From positions 1 through 26,312 of the forward strand of contig JBCDFV010000052.1 in assembly GCA_039177555.1 (NCBI GenBank): a stretch of 26,312 bases of DNA, read 5' to 3'. Below are positions 15,655 through 22,370 of the stretch, one piece after another. The stretch is from JANQGH01 sp039177555. GTDB lineage: Bacteria; Pseudomonadota; Alphaproteobacteria; DSM-16000; Inquilinaceae. The notes beneath the pieces are model-generated. The model was not told the origin of the DNA. It made no database searches and saw nothing but the letters and a program-made list of their open reading frames with translations. Numbering within the stretch: position 1 is the first letter of the stretch; every line of letters starts with the position of its first letter. The translations under genes were made by a program, and so were the position numbers.

Positions 15655-16104
15655 TGTTGCCGCCCCGCCATGAACGCACTCCACCACATTATCTACAAGC
15701 GCGCGGGCAAACCCGGGCGACGCCAACGCTTCCTGCTCTCGGCGATGCTGCAACCCTCCGTTTTGAAGGAGAACGTAGACGGCGAGGCCCTGCTTTGGGC
15801 CTGGAGCCGTCTCGCCATGCGGCCGGAGACGGGCAAGGTGTTGATGGTCATCTCCGACGGCGCATCGAACGATGCCGCGACCCTTTCGGCCAACGGTCCT
15901 GGCTATCTGGACCGACACCTGAGGGACGTGATCGCAGAGCTGGAGCGGCAGCCGAGCCTGGACCTGTGCGCTATCGGCATCGGCCATTCCGTCGACCACT
16001 AGTACTGACGCGCCATCACCCTGAACGACGCGGCGGGTTTGGGATCGGCGATGGTGCGCGAGTTCGAAGCCCTGTTCGACGGCGGGGCGGCCGTCGGCGC
16101 CTGA
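15655..16104 (+). pseudogene. cobT: Broken C-terminal fragment of cobaltochelatase subunit CobT
   Basis: The frame from 15655 reads as the C-terminal von Willebrand A-like domain of CobT: ALHHIIYKRAGKPGRR, LKENVDGEALLWAWSRL, TGKVLMVISDGASNDAATLS, YLDRHLRDVIAELE and LCAIGIGHSVDH. Two stops then interrupt the frame, TAG at 16000 and TGA at 16006, where the family has a YYRRA-like stretch. The same frame continues beyond them as RAITLNDAAGLGSAMVREF to a final TGA at 16102. The N-terminal three quarters of CobT (about 600 residues in full) are missing, and homology starts only a few bases after the regulator's stop. CobT works with CobN and CobS in inserting cobalt into the corrin ring; this piece cannot do so and is a relic of rearrangement. 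Confidence 0.85.
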
Positions 16105-16124
16105 CCCTCCTTGGGACAAGCGCT

Positions 16125-16508
16125 CTAAGGCCCGACGATCACCGCTGTTCCTGGCGCATTGTCGAAGATATCGAGCACGACGATTGCCGCGCGTATGCGG
16201 TCGATTGCGATCACGCGGTCAATCAGGTCGCCGCTGTAACGGCGGTCTTGGTGCCATGGTCGGAACGCACCACCCGCCGAAGCGAAGCGATAGAAGCGGC
16301 TTCGGTCAAAGCCGAAGGTGTGATCGAAGCCGTAAGCGCGGCCGTCGAAGAAGGTGAAAGGAACTGGATCGTTTTCGGCGTCGGACGCCGTGTCCTGGGC
16401 ACCCACCGAGGCCGGGAAAGCAAGGACGGCGAAAAGTGCCAATACCGCCCAAATGGCTCTCAAACGGGTCTGTTTCACGGTCCCCCCACATTCCGTCTGC
16501 GATTTCAT
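16125..16508 (-). CDS. Small exported protein of unknown function
   Basis: A protein of about 127 residues with a clear Sec signal peptide: a basic stretch (KQTRLR), the hydrophobic core AIWAVLALFAVLAFPASVG and likely cleavage at VGA-Q. The mature part of about 90 residues is rich in aromatic and charged residues (FFDGRAYGFDHTFGFDRSRF) and ends in the hydrophobic segment IRAAIVVLDIFDNAPGTAVI. Starts are possible at GTG 16526, ATG 16508 and GTG 16478; the last has a G-rich sequence just before it and gives the most compact signal peptide. No family is recognised. It is the last of four consecutive minus-strand genes for exported proteins and starts 36 bases after the stop of the previous one. 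Confidence 0.6.
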   Translation of the reverse strand: MKSQTECGGTVKQTRLRAIWAVLALFAVLAFPASVGAQDTASDAENDPVPFTFFDGRAYGFDHTFGFDRSRFYRFASAGGAFRPWHQDRRYSGDLIDRVIAIDRIRAAIVVLDIFDNAPGTAVIVGP

Positions 16509-16544
16509 GCCGGCCGGCGGGGACACTGTGTAACGCCCGGCGGA

Positions 16545-16919
16545 CTACGGCCTTCTTCCCAGGCTCAAATTGTTGGGCAGCGTGCTGATATTGTTGTCGA
16601 AGTTGCCGATGATGCCGATAACCAGCAGGTCTCGCGGACGATCGATGAACAACTCCATCGCAAGGCTCAGGCCGCTGACAAGCCCCTTGCGTCGCGCCTC
16701 GGCCGAAAACGGGTCGGTGGACTGGATACTGTCGAGCCCGTCAAGGCGGCCGTCAGCCAGCCCCTCGCCGAAGCCATCGCCCGGCGCTACGCCCGCCAGC
16801 CCACCGCTCACGACCGGTGGCGCAAAGACGCCGGAGGTTTGGGAGATGGCCGGCGGTGCCATCGCGATCATCGCAATCGCAGCCAATGTGCCAGCAATCC
16901 CAGCGACGCGCGGCATCAT
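16545..16919 (-). CDS. Small exported protein of unknown function
   Basis: A 124-residue protein beginning MMPRVAGIAGTLAAIAMIAM with a signal peptide likely cleaved at AIS-Q. The mature chain is Gly/Asp-rich (GDGFGEGLADGRLDGLDSI) and then has a more ordered half containing AMELFIDRPRDLLVIGIIGN and NNISTLPNNLSLG. The start at 16919 has AGGAGAGG about 7-9 bases upstream, which excludes the longer frame from 17057. No known domain is recognised. Position between two other exported-protein genes suggests co-expression; the 141-base gap to the upstream stop leaves room for a separate promoter. Confidence 0.65.
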   Translation of the reverse strand: MMPRVAGIAGTLAAIAMIAMAPPAISQTSGVFAPPVVSGGLAGVAPGDGFGEGLADGRLDGLDSIQSTDPFSAEARRKGLVSGLSLAMELFIDRPRDLLVIGIIGNFDNNISTLPNNLSLGRRP

Positions 16920-17060
16920 GTGAGGCCTCTCCTTTGTCTTGGTCGACACGATAGGTGCCCTCCCACCAAGCGGCCGGTGCTTCGATGACTTGCCGCAGGC
17001 GGCATCGGAGGGCGGCGCCGGGCAACAACGCCCGGCCGTTCTCCCCCCGGTCCGCACACC

Positions 17061-17705
17061 TTAGTTCCAGCGGCAACCGGCGTTGAACAGGCGGGTCAAC
17101 TCACCGGAATCACGCGGCGCCGTCGCCGGGCAGTCAACCGAAACGCGGGTAACCTGCGGGATGACAACGGAGGGCGCGCGCGCCGTTTCGACCGGAACTG
17201 CGGCCGGAACTGCGGCGGTGGGCAAGGCAGCGGTCGGGGCCGGAGGCGGCGGCGGGTTAACGACGTCAGTCCAGGCCCGGTTGATCATATCCACTTCGTT
17301 CAACAGCATGCGATCGGCAACCTGGCACCAGGTCTGATTGCCCGCCGCGCACATGTTGTACATCAGCGTGACATATTCACGGATGGTGCAGTCTTCGTCG
17401 ATGGTGTTGGCACCAACGCCGAGGCCGAAGCCGGAAACACCAAGACCGGCCGAAAAGCCCGCACCGGCGCAGGCGCCGTTGCCTATGACCGACGGCACGA
17501 CAACGTCGGGTACGGCCCGCGAGCCGTCCGGTACGTCAGAGCCTTCGAACACGATGGCCTGGGTGTTGCCGTCGTTGATCGCGGCGGAACCGGAAACCGT
17601 TTCCACGTCGGTGTTGTTCCCGGCGGCGGCATTGGCAGTCTGGGCATTCGCCCCCGACGTCAGTGCAAGCAGTGCAGCGCCAGCAAGAATGGCAACCTTG
17701 TACAT
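17061..17705 (-). CDS. Exported cysteine-containing protein of unknown function
   Basis: A 214-residue protein with a signal peptide (MYKVAILAGAALLALTSGANA, cleavage before QTANA). The central region is a glycine-rich cysteine motif, CAGAGFSAGLGVSGFGLGVG, followed by DEDCTIREYVTLMYNMCAAG and WCQVADRML. A proline/alanine linker (PPPPPAPTAA) leads to a C-terminal part with two further cysteines (VDCPATAP and NAGCRWN). The motif C-x(n)-GFGxxxG-x-T-x-D-E-x-C-x-R recalls small exported or phage-associated proteins I have seen, but I cannot name the family. The even number of mature cysteines suggests disulfide bonds in the periplasm or outside. GGGGAG seven bases before the ATG at 17705 decides the start over an ATG at 17720. 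Confidence 0.72.
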   Translation of the reverse strand: MYKVAILAGAALLALTSGANAQTANAAAGNNTDVETVSGSAAINDGNTQAIVFEGSDVPDGSRAVPDVVVPSVIGNGACAGAGFSAGLGVSGFGLGVGANTIDEDCTIREYVTLMYNMCAAGNQTWCQVADRMLLNEVDMINRAWTDVVNPPPPPAPTAALPTAAVPAAVPVETARAPSVVIPQVTRVSVDCPATAPRDSGELTRLFNAGCRWN

Positions 17706-17849
17706 CAATTTGCTCCCCATTTGGGCTAGGCTTGGGGAAAGTGGCAGGACTGTGTCCTAACCACTCCCCCAACTCAACCTACTCTGAGTATCCAATCCGA
17801 AGTCAACCAAGACCCGGTTGGAACACTCAGTACGGTACTGACCGCAGGA

Positions 17850-18557
17850 TCACGGAGCCGGCGGTGGCTCGGGCGCCTCGCCATCGTCGGAGCCGCCGCC
17901 GAAGCCGCCACCTCCGCCACCGTCGGTACCGCCGCCAATGCCAAGTCCGAAGCCGCCATCAGCCGTAAATACACCGCCGATCACGCCGAACTCATTGAAC
18001 TCGACGTTGGCAAAGAAGCCGTCGGCCGCGGCACCGTTCGCGAAATCGTAGGCGCCGCCGGCATTGTTCTCGGCAAAAGAGTTGCCTGTATTGCCCGAGA
18101 ACGAAGCCGAGTCGTTAAAGCCGGTCGTGGCCGATCCAGCCGCCGTGTCGACACCGCCGCTGACTGCGTCAAAGTCGCCAGGCTCCGTGCAGCCGCAGTC
18201 GCTGCCGAAGTTGACGGAAGACGCCCCGACACCGGCAAAGCCGAAATCTGAACTGCCGGCGGCAAACGCGGCATTAGTGCCCGTGTTGCCAAGCGTCGGG
18301 TTCTGAGCGCCAGCGCGTGTGGACGACACACTCCCGGAAAAACCGGAGGCGCCGTTGAACGAGGTGGCGCTGCCGAAACCGCCGGTGACGCTGCCGGTTC
18401 CGGCAAGCCCGCCGATGTCAAGGGTGAAATCGCCGCCGGCACCCAAGCCGCCGCCAATTGTCCCGACACCACCGCCGGCACCGCCGCCGAGGTCTTGCGC
18501 CATGGCCGGCGCGGAGATCGCGACCGCCGCGATCGAAGCCAAAAGTACTCTTTTCAT
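17850..18557 (-). CDS. Exported glycine-rich protein
   Basis: A 235-residue protein with a strong signal peptide (MKRVLLASIAAVAISAPAMA, cleavage before QD). The mature chain is dominated by Gly, Ala, Ser, Asn and Phe in irregular low-complexity runs, with one tight cysteine pair (DCGCTEPG, about residue 120). It ends in a poly-glycine segment and an acidic/proline tail (DDGEAPEPPPAP). Such composition is typical of surface-exposed fibrous or matrix proteins, but I see no curli repeat (SxxxxxGxxNxAxxxQ) or other named motif. It is the first of four exported-protein genes and lies next to the AT-rich island, which probably holds its promoter. Confidence 0.72.
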   Translation of the reverse strand: MKRVLLASIAAVAISAPAMAQDLGGGAGGGVGTIGGGLGAGGDFTLDIGGLAGTGSVTGGFGSATSFNGASGFSGSVSSTRAGAQNPTLGNTGTNAAFAAGSSDFGFAGVGASSVNFGSDCGCTEPGDFDAVSGGVDTAAGSATTGFNDSASFSGNTGNSFAENNAGGAYDFANGAAADGFFANVEFNEFGVIGGVFTADGGFGLGIGGGTDGGGGGGFGGGSDDGEAPEPPPAP

Positions 18558-19408
18558 TGTCTGTCAATCCCCTCAGTGAAGGTCAGGTTGGGTGACCGGG
18601 TCCAAAAAACTTCATTATTCACGTCGCAGCCCGGCCGACGCGGGCGGTAATAAGACCGACGCGATCTGACTTCTCAACCCGTGCATATGTATAAGGTCGC
18701 ATCGATTTAGTTATCGGAATAGGATCATATTCAAAATGGATATGTTCTACTCTTCATTAATTTATAATTTTTTTGATCTCTTTATACGAGAGTATTATAC
18801 CTTACTATTTACGTAATTTCGCCATATCATAGCCTTTCTACCTGTTTCTTTGGATTGGTTTTTGGAACTTCTTAATTATATATATATTCTTTAGTAGATG
18901 TTTTATGTGGTTTTTTAATACCACATTGGAGATCTGAAACAGACGTTGAGCCGCTTTCGACAGCGGCGCCATCGTCGGCAAGAGTCGACTAAGAATTTGA
19001 AATAATTGAAATAATCCTGGGACAACTGTATCAGCGGCGCCCAAGCCGGAGGTCAACGAGACGGCCTCGTGCTCGATCGGCAACACTCACCCTTATTCTG
19101 CCCTTCTTGTCATCACAGGGCCAGGTGAGAATCAATTGCAGCCCGGCAATCACCCAATTTGGCTAAAAAAGTGGCAAAGGAAGGGCATTGGAAGCGCTCT
19201 TCCTTCTTCAACTTGAAGACGCCACCCCCGCAAGCTGCGTATCCCTCGTCGACGGCGCCAGGCGCGGTCGCGGAAGACCGCCTGCGCCCCGCGGCGCGGG
19301 ATAACGCAAGCTACGTTTGGTCGCCGGAATGCGGCGCCGACTCAGCGCCGGTTCCGCAAACCCGGTTCACGCCCCGTCAAGTCGAGGCTGGACGTACCGA
19401 TCGCCGGC
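18558..19408. other. Long non-coding region with an AT-rich island
   Basis: These 851 bases hold no gene I can support. From about 18680 to 18930 the composition switches abruptly to A/T-rich (for example the alternating TATATATAT tract near 18880), unlike the rest of the window. A perfect 7-bp hairpin ATGTGGT/ACCACAT lies at 18905-18926. The remainder (about 19090-19408) returns to high GC without a credible frame. Confidence 0.65.
18905..18926. terminator. Small hairpin with T-rich loop in the AT-rich island
   Basis: The arms ATGTGGT and ACCACAT pair perfectly over 7 bp around the loop TTTTTAAT. No gene ends nearby, so it could be the end of a small RNA or an accidental hairpin in AT-rich DNA. 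Confidence 0.25.
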
Positions 19409-19576
19409 TCAGGCAACCGCGCCCGTCAGATGAAGAATCAGGGCAATGACAAACAGGACGATGAAGATGAAGAAGATGACGCGCGCGATACCGGCCGCGG
19501 CGGCGGCAAGGTTTGAGAAACCAAAAATCGCCGCGAAGACTGCAACGACAAGGAAGATCAGCACCCAGGTTAGCAT
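19409..19576 (-). CDS. DUF1328 small membrane protein
   Basis: A 55-residue protein that is almost entirely hydrophobic, with two helices: MLTWVLIFLVVAVFAAIFGF, then, after NLAAAAAGIAR, the segment VIFFIFIVLFVIALILHLTG. This is the standard size and sequence of the DUF1328 (YtjA-like) family, whose members start MLxWxxxFLVVAxIAAxxGF and carry AxxAAxIAKILFFIFLV. Function is unknown; expression in other bacteria is often linked to general stress responses. GGAGG lies six bases before the ATG, giving an excellent start. It stands alone, with 153 bases to the upstream gene on the same strand. Confidence 0.9.
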   Translation of the reverse strand: MLTWVLIFLVVAVFAAIFGFSNLAAAAAGIARVIFFIFIVLFVIALILHLTGAVA

Positions 19577-19729
19577 CGTCGGCCTCCGTCGTGACGCTCG
19601 TTCTGCTTGGTTGGCGGCCCGACTAGCGGTGCCGAATTCACAACCAGCAGTGCCATCCTAACCCACAAAGCAAGGCGAGGCGATGGTCCGCTTGTCCGTT
19701 TGAGAGCCGGTGCGATGGGGCGGCGCGAT

Positions 19730-20179
19730 TCAACCGCTTGGCTGGGGCCGAAGCAGGACGAAATTGCCATTCATCGCCAGGGCCATGCCAACCACTGTGG
19801 CGGCTGTCTCAGCGCAACGGCGCCCGTCGTGTTTTACCAGCCAGCGCAGTCGCGCATCCAATAGGCCCTGGTCCTGGGCTTGAGCGGCGGCGATCAGGCC
19901 CAAGATGGCCCGCTCGTCATGGCTGGGGCCGTCGAAGCCGGGGGGCGGAATGCGCATCCTGCGCCAGCCATGGTCCCGAAGCTGCCACAACAGCATGCGA
20001 AAGGCATTCAGCGCATCCTTTGCCTCCGCGCCGCAAAGGATCGCGAATGTGTTGGCGATCGGCGGACAGGCGCCAAGACCGTGGGCCACCAGACGCCCCG
20101 TCGATACGATCATGCGGTCCACGGCCGCGAGACCGGGCTTGGCCTCCGGTACCGGGTTCACCACGGCAGGACTGATCAT
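19730..20179 (-). CDS. Unknown protein behind a Fur-like box
   Basis: A 149-residue soluble protein without a signal peptide or membrane segment. It looks helical throughout, with VAHGLGACPPIANTFAILCG, DALNAFRMLLWQLRDHGWRR and LGLIAAAQAQDQGLLDARLR as prominent stretches. I do not recognise the family. The ATG at 20179 has AGAGGAGG six bases upstream; the frame's longer extension to 20392 is excluded because it would run through the palindrome below and has no such site. The near-perfect Fur-like palindrome 52 bases upstream suggests it is made when iron is short, so a role in iron handling is possible but unproven. Confidence 0.7.
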   Translation of the reverse strand: MISPAVVNPVPEAKPGLAAVDRMIVSTGRLVAHGLGACPPIANTFAILCGAEAKDALNAFRMLLWQLRDHGWRRMRIPPPGFDGPSHDERAILGLIAAAQAQDQGLLDARLRWLVKHDGRRCAETAATVVGMALAMNGNFVLLRPQPSG

Positions 20180-20230
20180 GACGGGCCTCCTCTTTCCAGC
20201 CAAACGCCGGAGCGTCGACAGCGCGCTCTT

Positions 20231-20249
20231 ATTGATAATCGTTATCAAT
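20231..20249. promoter_or_regulatory. Fur-like iron box
   Basis: ATTGATAATCGTTATCAAT is a palindrome with perfect 8-base arms (ATTGATAA/TTATCAAT) around a TCG centre. It closely resembles the classical Fur consensus built from GATAAT/ATTATC units. It lies 52 bases before the start of the minus-strand gene ending at 19730. In alphaproteobacteria related sites may also be read by Mur or other Fur-family members. Confidence 0.7.
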
Positions 20250-20378
20250 CTCAACACTAGCGGAGATGCCCACCGACCGCAATTGTTCTGTTGTGGGTAT
20301 CTGGTGCTGGTTTCCGTTGCCGGTTTCTGGGGCTGGCCTCCGGGTCGTCGGCGCCCCGCCGGCCCAAGTGACGGGTGA

Positions 20379-21305
20379 CTACCCGCCCTCACCCGCCATC
20401 ACGTCGCGCCGGACAGTGCGCCTATGGCGGCGGCCGGCGCCGTACCGCATCAGGGCCGCCACACCGCCCATGGGCAAATTGCCGGCATGTTTCAGCACCC
20501 GCCATTCGCGCCTGGCGGCGGCGATGTCCCGTTGCGCTAACGACTTGACGATGCCGCGCGCAATCAGATAGCCGAGCAGGTCTCGCACATCGGGCGCTAA
20601 AAAGGCGGGATGCCTGCCGACCAGCAGGTCCAGCGCGGCGATATAGCCGTCGTTGCTGCGCGACATCGAGCGCACGATCTGATGCTTGGCCACGTCCTGG
20701 CCGGTTCCCAGAGCGACCTGATGGTCGCCGGCCAGCCGCAGCAAAAGATCCCGGTCCTGCTGGCGCCGAAAGGCGACGTCGAACCCCCCTACCGCCTCAA
20801 AAGCGGACCGGCGGATGGCCAGGGCCGAATTGGTCAGCGGCAGCGCATGGGCGACCAGCAACGCCGTCAGTCGGTCTCCGGCCCATATCCCCTTGGGCTG
20901 CCGGGCCGATTCGGATTTGCCACCGGTCCAGACCGTGAAGTCGTCCAGAACGGCGTCGACCTCCGGCCGCGCGCGAAACAATTCCACCAGGCGCGCGCAT
21001 CGGCCGGCCGCGAACGCGTCATCGCTGTCGAGAAAGGCGATCAGGGGTGCATGGGAAGCCGCTGCGCCAGTATTGCGCGCGACGTTGGCGCCAGACCTTT
21101 CGGGCAGTTCGACGATCTCAAGCCGCGCATCGGCCAGCCCCTTGAGCTGCGCGACGGTATCGTCGGTGGACGCATCGTCGACCACCACGACCTCGACGTC
21201 ATCGCCCGCGCCTTTCAGCACGGACGATACCGCCCGCATCACGAGATCGGCCCGGTCCGCCGTCGGGATGACGACCGAGATCGCGGGCGCAACCGGTTCA
21301 CTCAT
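20379..21305 (-). CDS. Family 2 glycosyltransferase
   Basis: A 308-residue GT-A fold glycosyltransferase. The opening ISVVIPTADRADLVMRAVSS (9-28), VVDDASTDD (41-49), GANVARNTGAA (72-82) and the metal/nucleotide-sugar motif FLDSDDAF (91-98) are the GT2 hallmarks. It ends with a basic helix (GAGRRHRRTVRR). No transmembrane segments are visible, so it acts in the cytoplasm or at the inner face of the membrane. The ATG at 21305 overlaps the stop of the ATP-grasp-like gene as ATGA, so the two are translationally coupled; the longer frame to 21458 lies inside that gene. The acceptor is unknown. In this operon it may glycosylate the same product handled by the two preceding enzymes. Confidence 0.88.
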   Translation of the reverse strand: MSEPVAPAISVVIPTADRADLVMRAVSSVLKGAGDDVEVVVVDDASTDDTVAQLKGLADARLEIVELPERSGANVARNTGAAASHAPLIAFLDSDDAFAAGRCARLVELFRARPEVDAVLDDFTVWTGGKSESARQPKGIWAGDRLTALLVAHALPLTNSALAIRRSAFEAVGGFDVAFRRQQDRDLLLRLAGDHQVALGTGQDVAKHQIVRSMSRSNDGYIAALDLLVGRHPAFLAPDVRDLLGYLIARGIVKSLAQRDIAAARREWRVLKHAGNLPMGGVAALMRYGAGRRHRRTVRRDVMAGEGG

Positions 21306-22348
21306 CTTTCGTTTCGCCTTTGGGCACGGCGCATTTGCCGTTGGAAGCGCGCGCTCTCGCGCCGCGCACGATGGCGCCAACGCGCATCTTCCAGCCGCAT
21401 TGTCAACGACATCGGCAACAGCGCCCGGCGGGTCAACGGCATATCGTTGACCACCCAACCATCCTCCGTGCCGTCCAGTTCGGCCAAGGCGCCGGTGAAT
21501 CGGGGGCCAAAGAAATCGTCCGCCTTCTGGCGCAACGGGTCCTGCCTGGCGCCGATGGTTTGCGGATTGGTGTTGATTTCGAAGGCCTGCACCCTGCCAT
21601 CGATGATCGCGAAGTCCAGCCGGCCATAGTCGATGCCGGCGATATCAAAGATCCGGTGCACCTGGTCGGCTTCCGCGAATGCGCCAAGCCAGGCCAGTTC
21701 CGCTCCCGCAGTGTCCTCGTCCAGATGGTCCGGCCCACGGACGAACCAGGTCCGGCCGAGGAAACGATGGCGCGGTATGATGTGATCGCCGACGCGGAAG
21801 GCCGAGTACTTCAGGGCCCGACCCTGCGCGTCCTTACTGTCGACGAAGCCGACGATCACGCTGCCATAGCCGCGCTTGTAGCGGCGCCGGCGCAGATACT
21901 TCGGGATTTCGGCGGCCAGATCCTCGGCATTGTCGATCAGTTCCGACCGTTCGCCGCCATGTTCGCCTTCGCTGCGCAGGAAGACCGGAAACTCGGTCGG
22001 CCGTTCGGCACCGATCAGCGGGTAGGCCTGAAAGCTGTTGATGCCGTCGCGGTGGAGGGCCCGCAGCATCTCCAGCCGCAGCATGACCCGGGCGGGATGG
22101 TTCAAGATGCGGACCAACGGCGATCCCGCCTGCAAGGCCTGGCACACGCCCCAGGCACGCTCGCACTCCGCTGCGGTCAGGCGGTCATGATCCGTAAAGA
22201 TGTATGTCGCGACCGGCAGCCGCTTGGCGGCAAACAGAGCACGGTACGAAAGAAGATGGATGCGCTTGCCGATCGATTCGGCGTGATGTGAGGTCAGATA
22301 AGCGCCAAGCGTGGCCAGATAGCGCCCCTTGGCCACATAGATGATCAT
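21302..22348 (-). CDS. ATP-grasp-like protein
   Basis: A 348-residue protein. The C-terminal half holds the closing motif of ATP-grasp enzymes: GIDYGRLDFAIIDGRVQAFE, then INTNPQT, where Asp245, Glu257 and Asn259/Asn261 would bind the metal ions. Earlier come FPVFLRSEGEHGG (about 120-132), in the position of the ATP-binding lysine/glycine loop, and YGSVIVGFVDSKD. The N-terminal part (MIIYVAKGRYLATLGAYLTS) is not assignable. ATP-grasp enzymes join a carboxylate to an amine, hydroxyl or thiol through an acyl phosphate. The match is by motif only and the lysine is not obvious, so activity is uncertain. The ATG at 22348 lies 22 bases after the HExxH gene stop; homology and the upstream gene exclude the longer frame to 22570. 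Confidence 0.72.
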   Translation of the reverse strand: MIIYVAKGRYLATLGAYLTSHHAESIGKRIHLLSYRALFAAKRLPVATYIFTDHDRLTAAECERAWGVCQALQAGSPLVRILNHPARVMLRLEMLRALHRDGINSFQAYPLIGAERPTEFPVFLRSEGEHGGERSELIDNAEDLAAEIPKYLRRRRYKRGYGSVIVGFVDSKDAQGRALKYSAFRVGDHIIPRHRFLGRTWFVRGPDHLDEDTAGAELAWLGAFAEADQVHRIFDIAGIDYGRLDFAIIDGRVQAFEINTNPQTIGARQDPLRQKADDFFGPRFTGALAELDGTEDGWVVNDMPLTRRALLPMSLTMRLEDARWRHRARRESARFQRQMRRAQRRNER

Positions 22349-22370
22349 GCGGAGGCGTCGCCTTATCCGG

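Noticed and set aside
15651..16988. Plus-strand frame of 445 codons across the CobT relic and two exported-protein genes
   Set aside because: It is out of frame with the CobT similarity and antisense to genes with good signal peptides; no family resemblance.
18838..19086. Minus-strand frame of 82 codons partly in the AT-rich island
   Set aside because: Its C-terminal half is only translated A/T-rich sequence and there is no clear ribosome binding site.
19159..19449. Plus-strand frame of 96 codons
   Set aside because: Low-complexity Arg/Pro-rich product, overlaps the end of the DUF1328 gene and has no good start signal.
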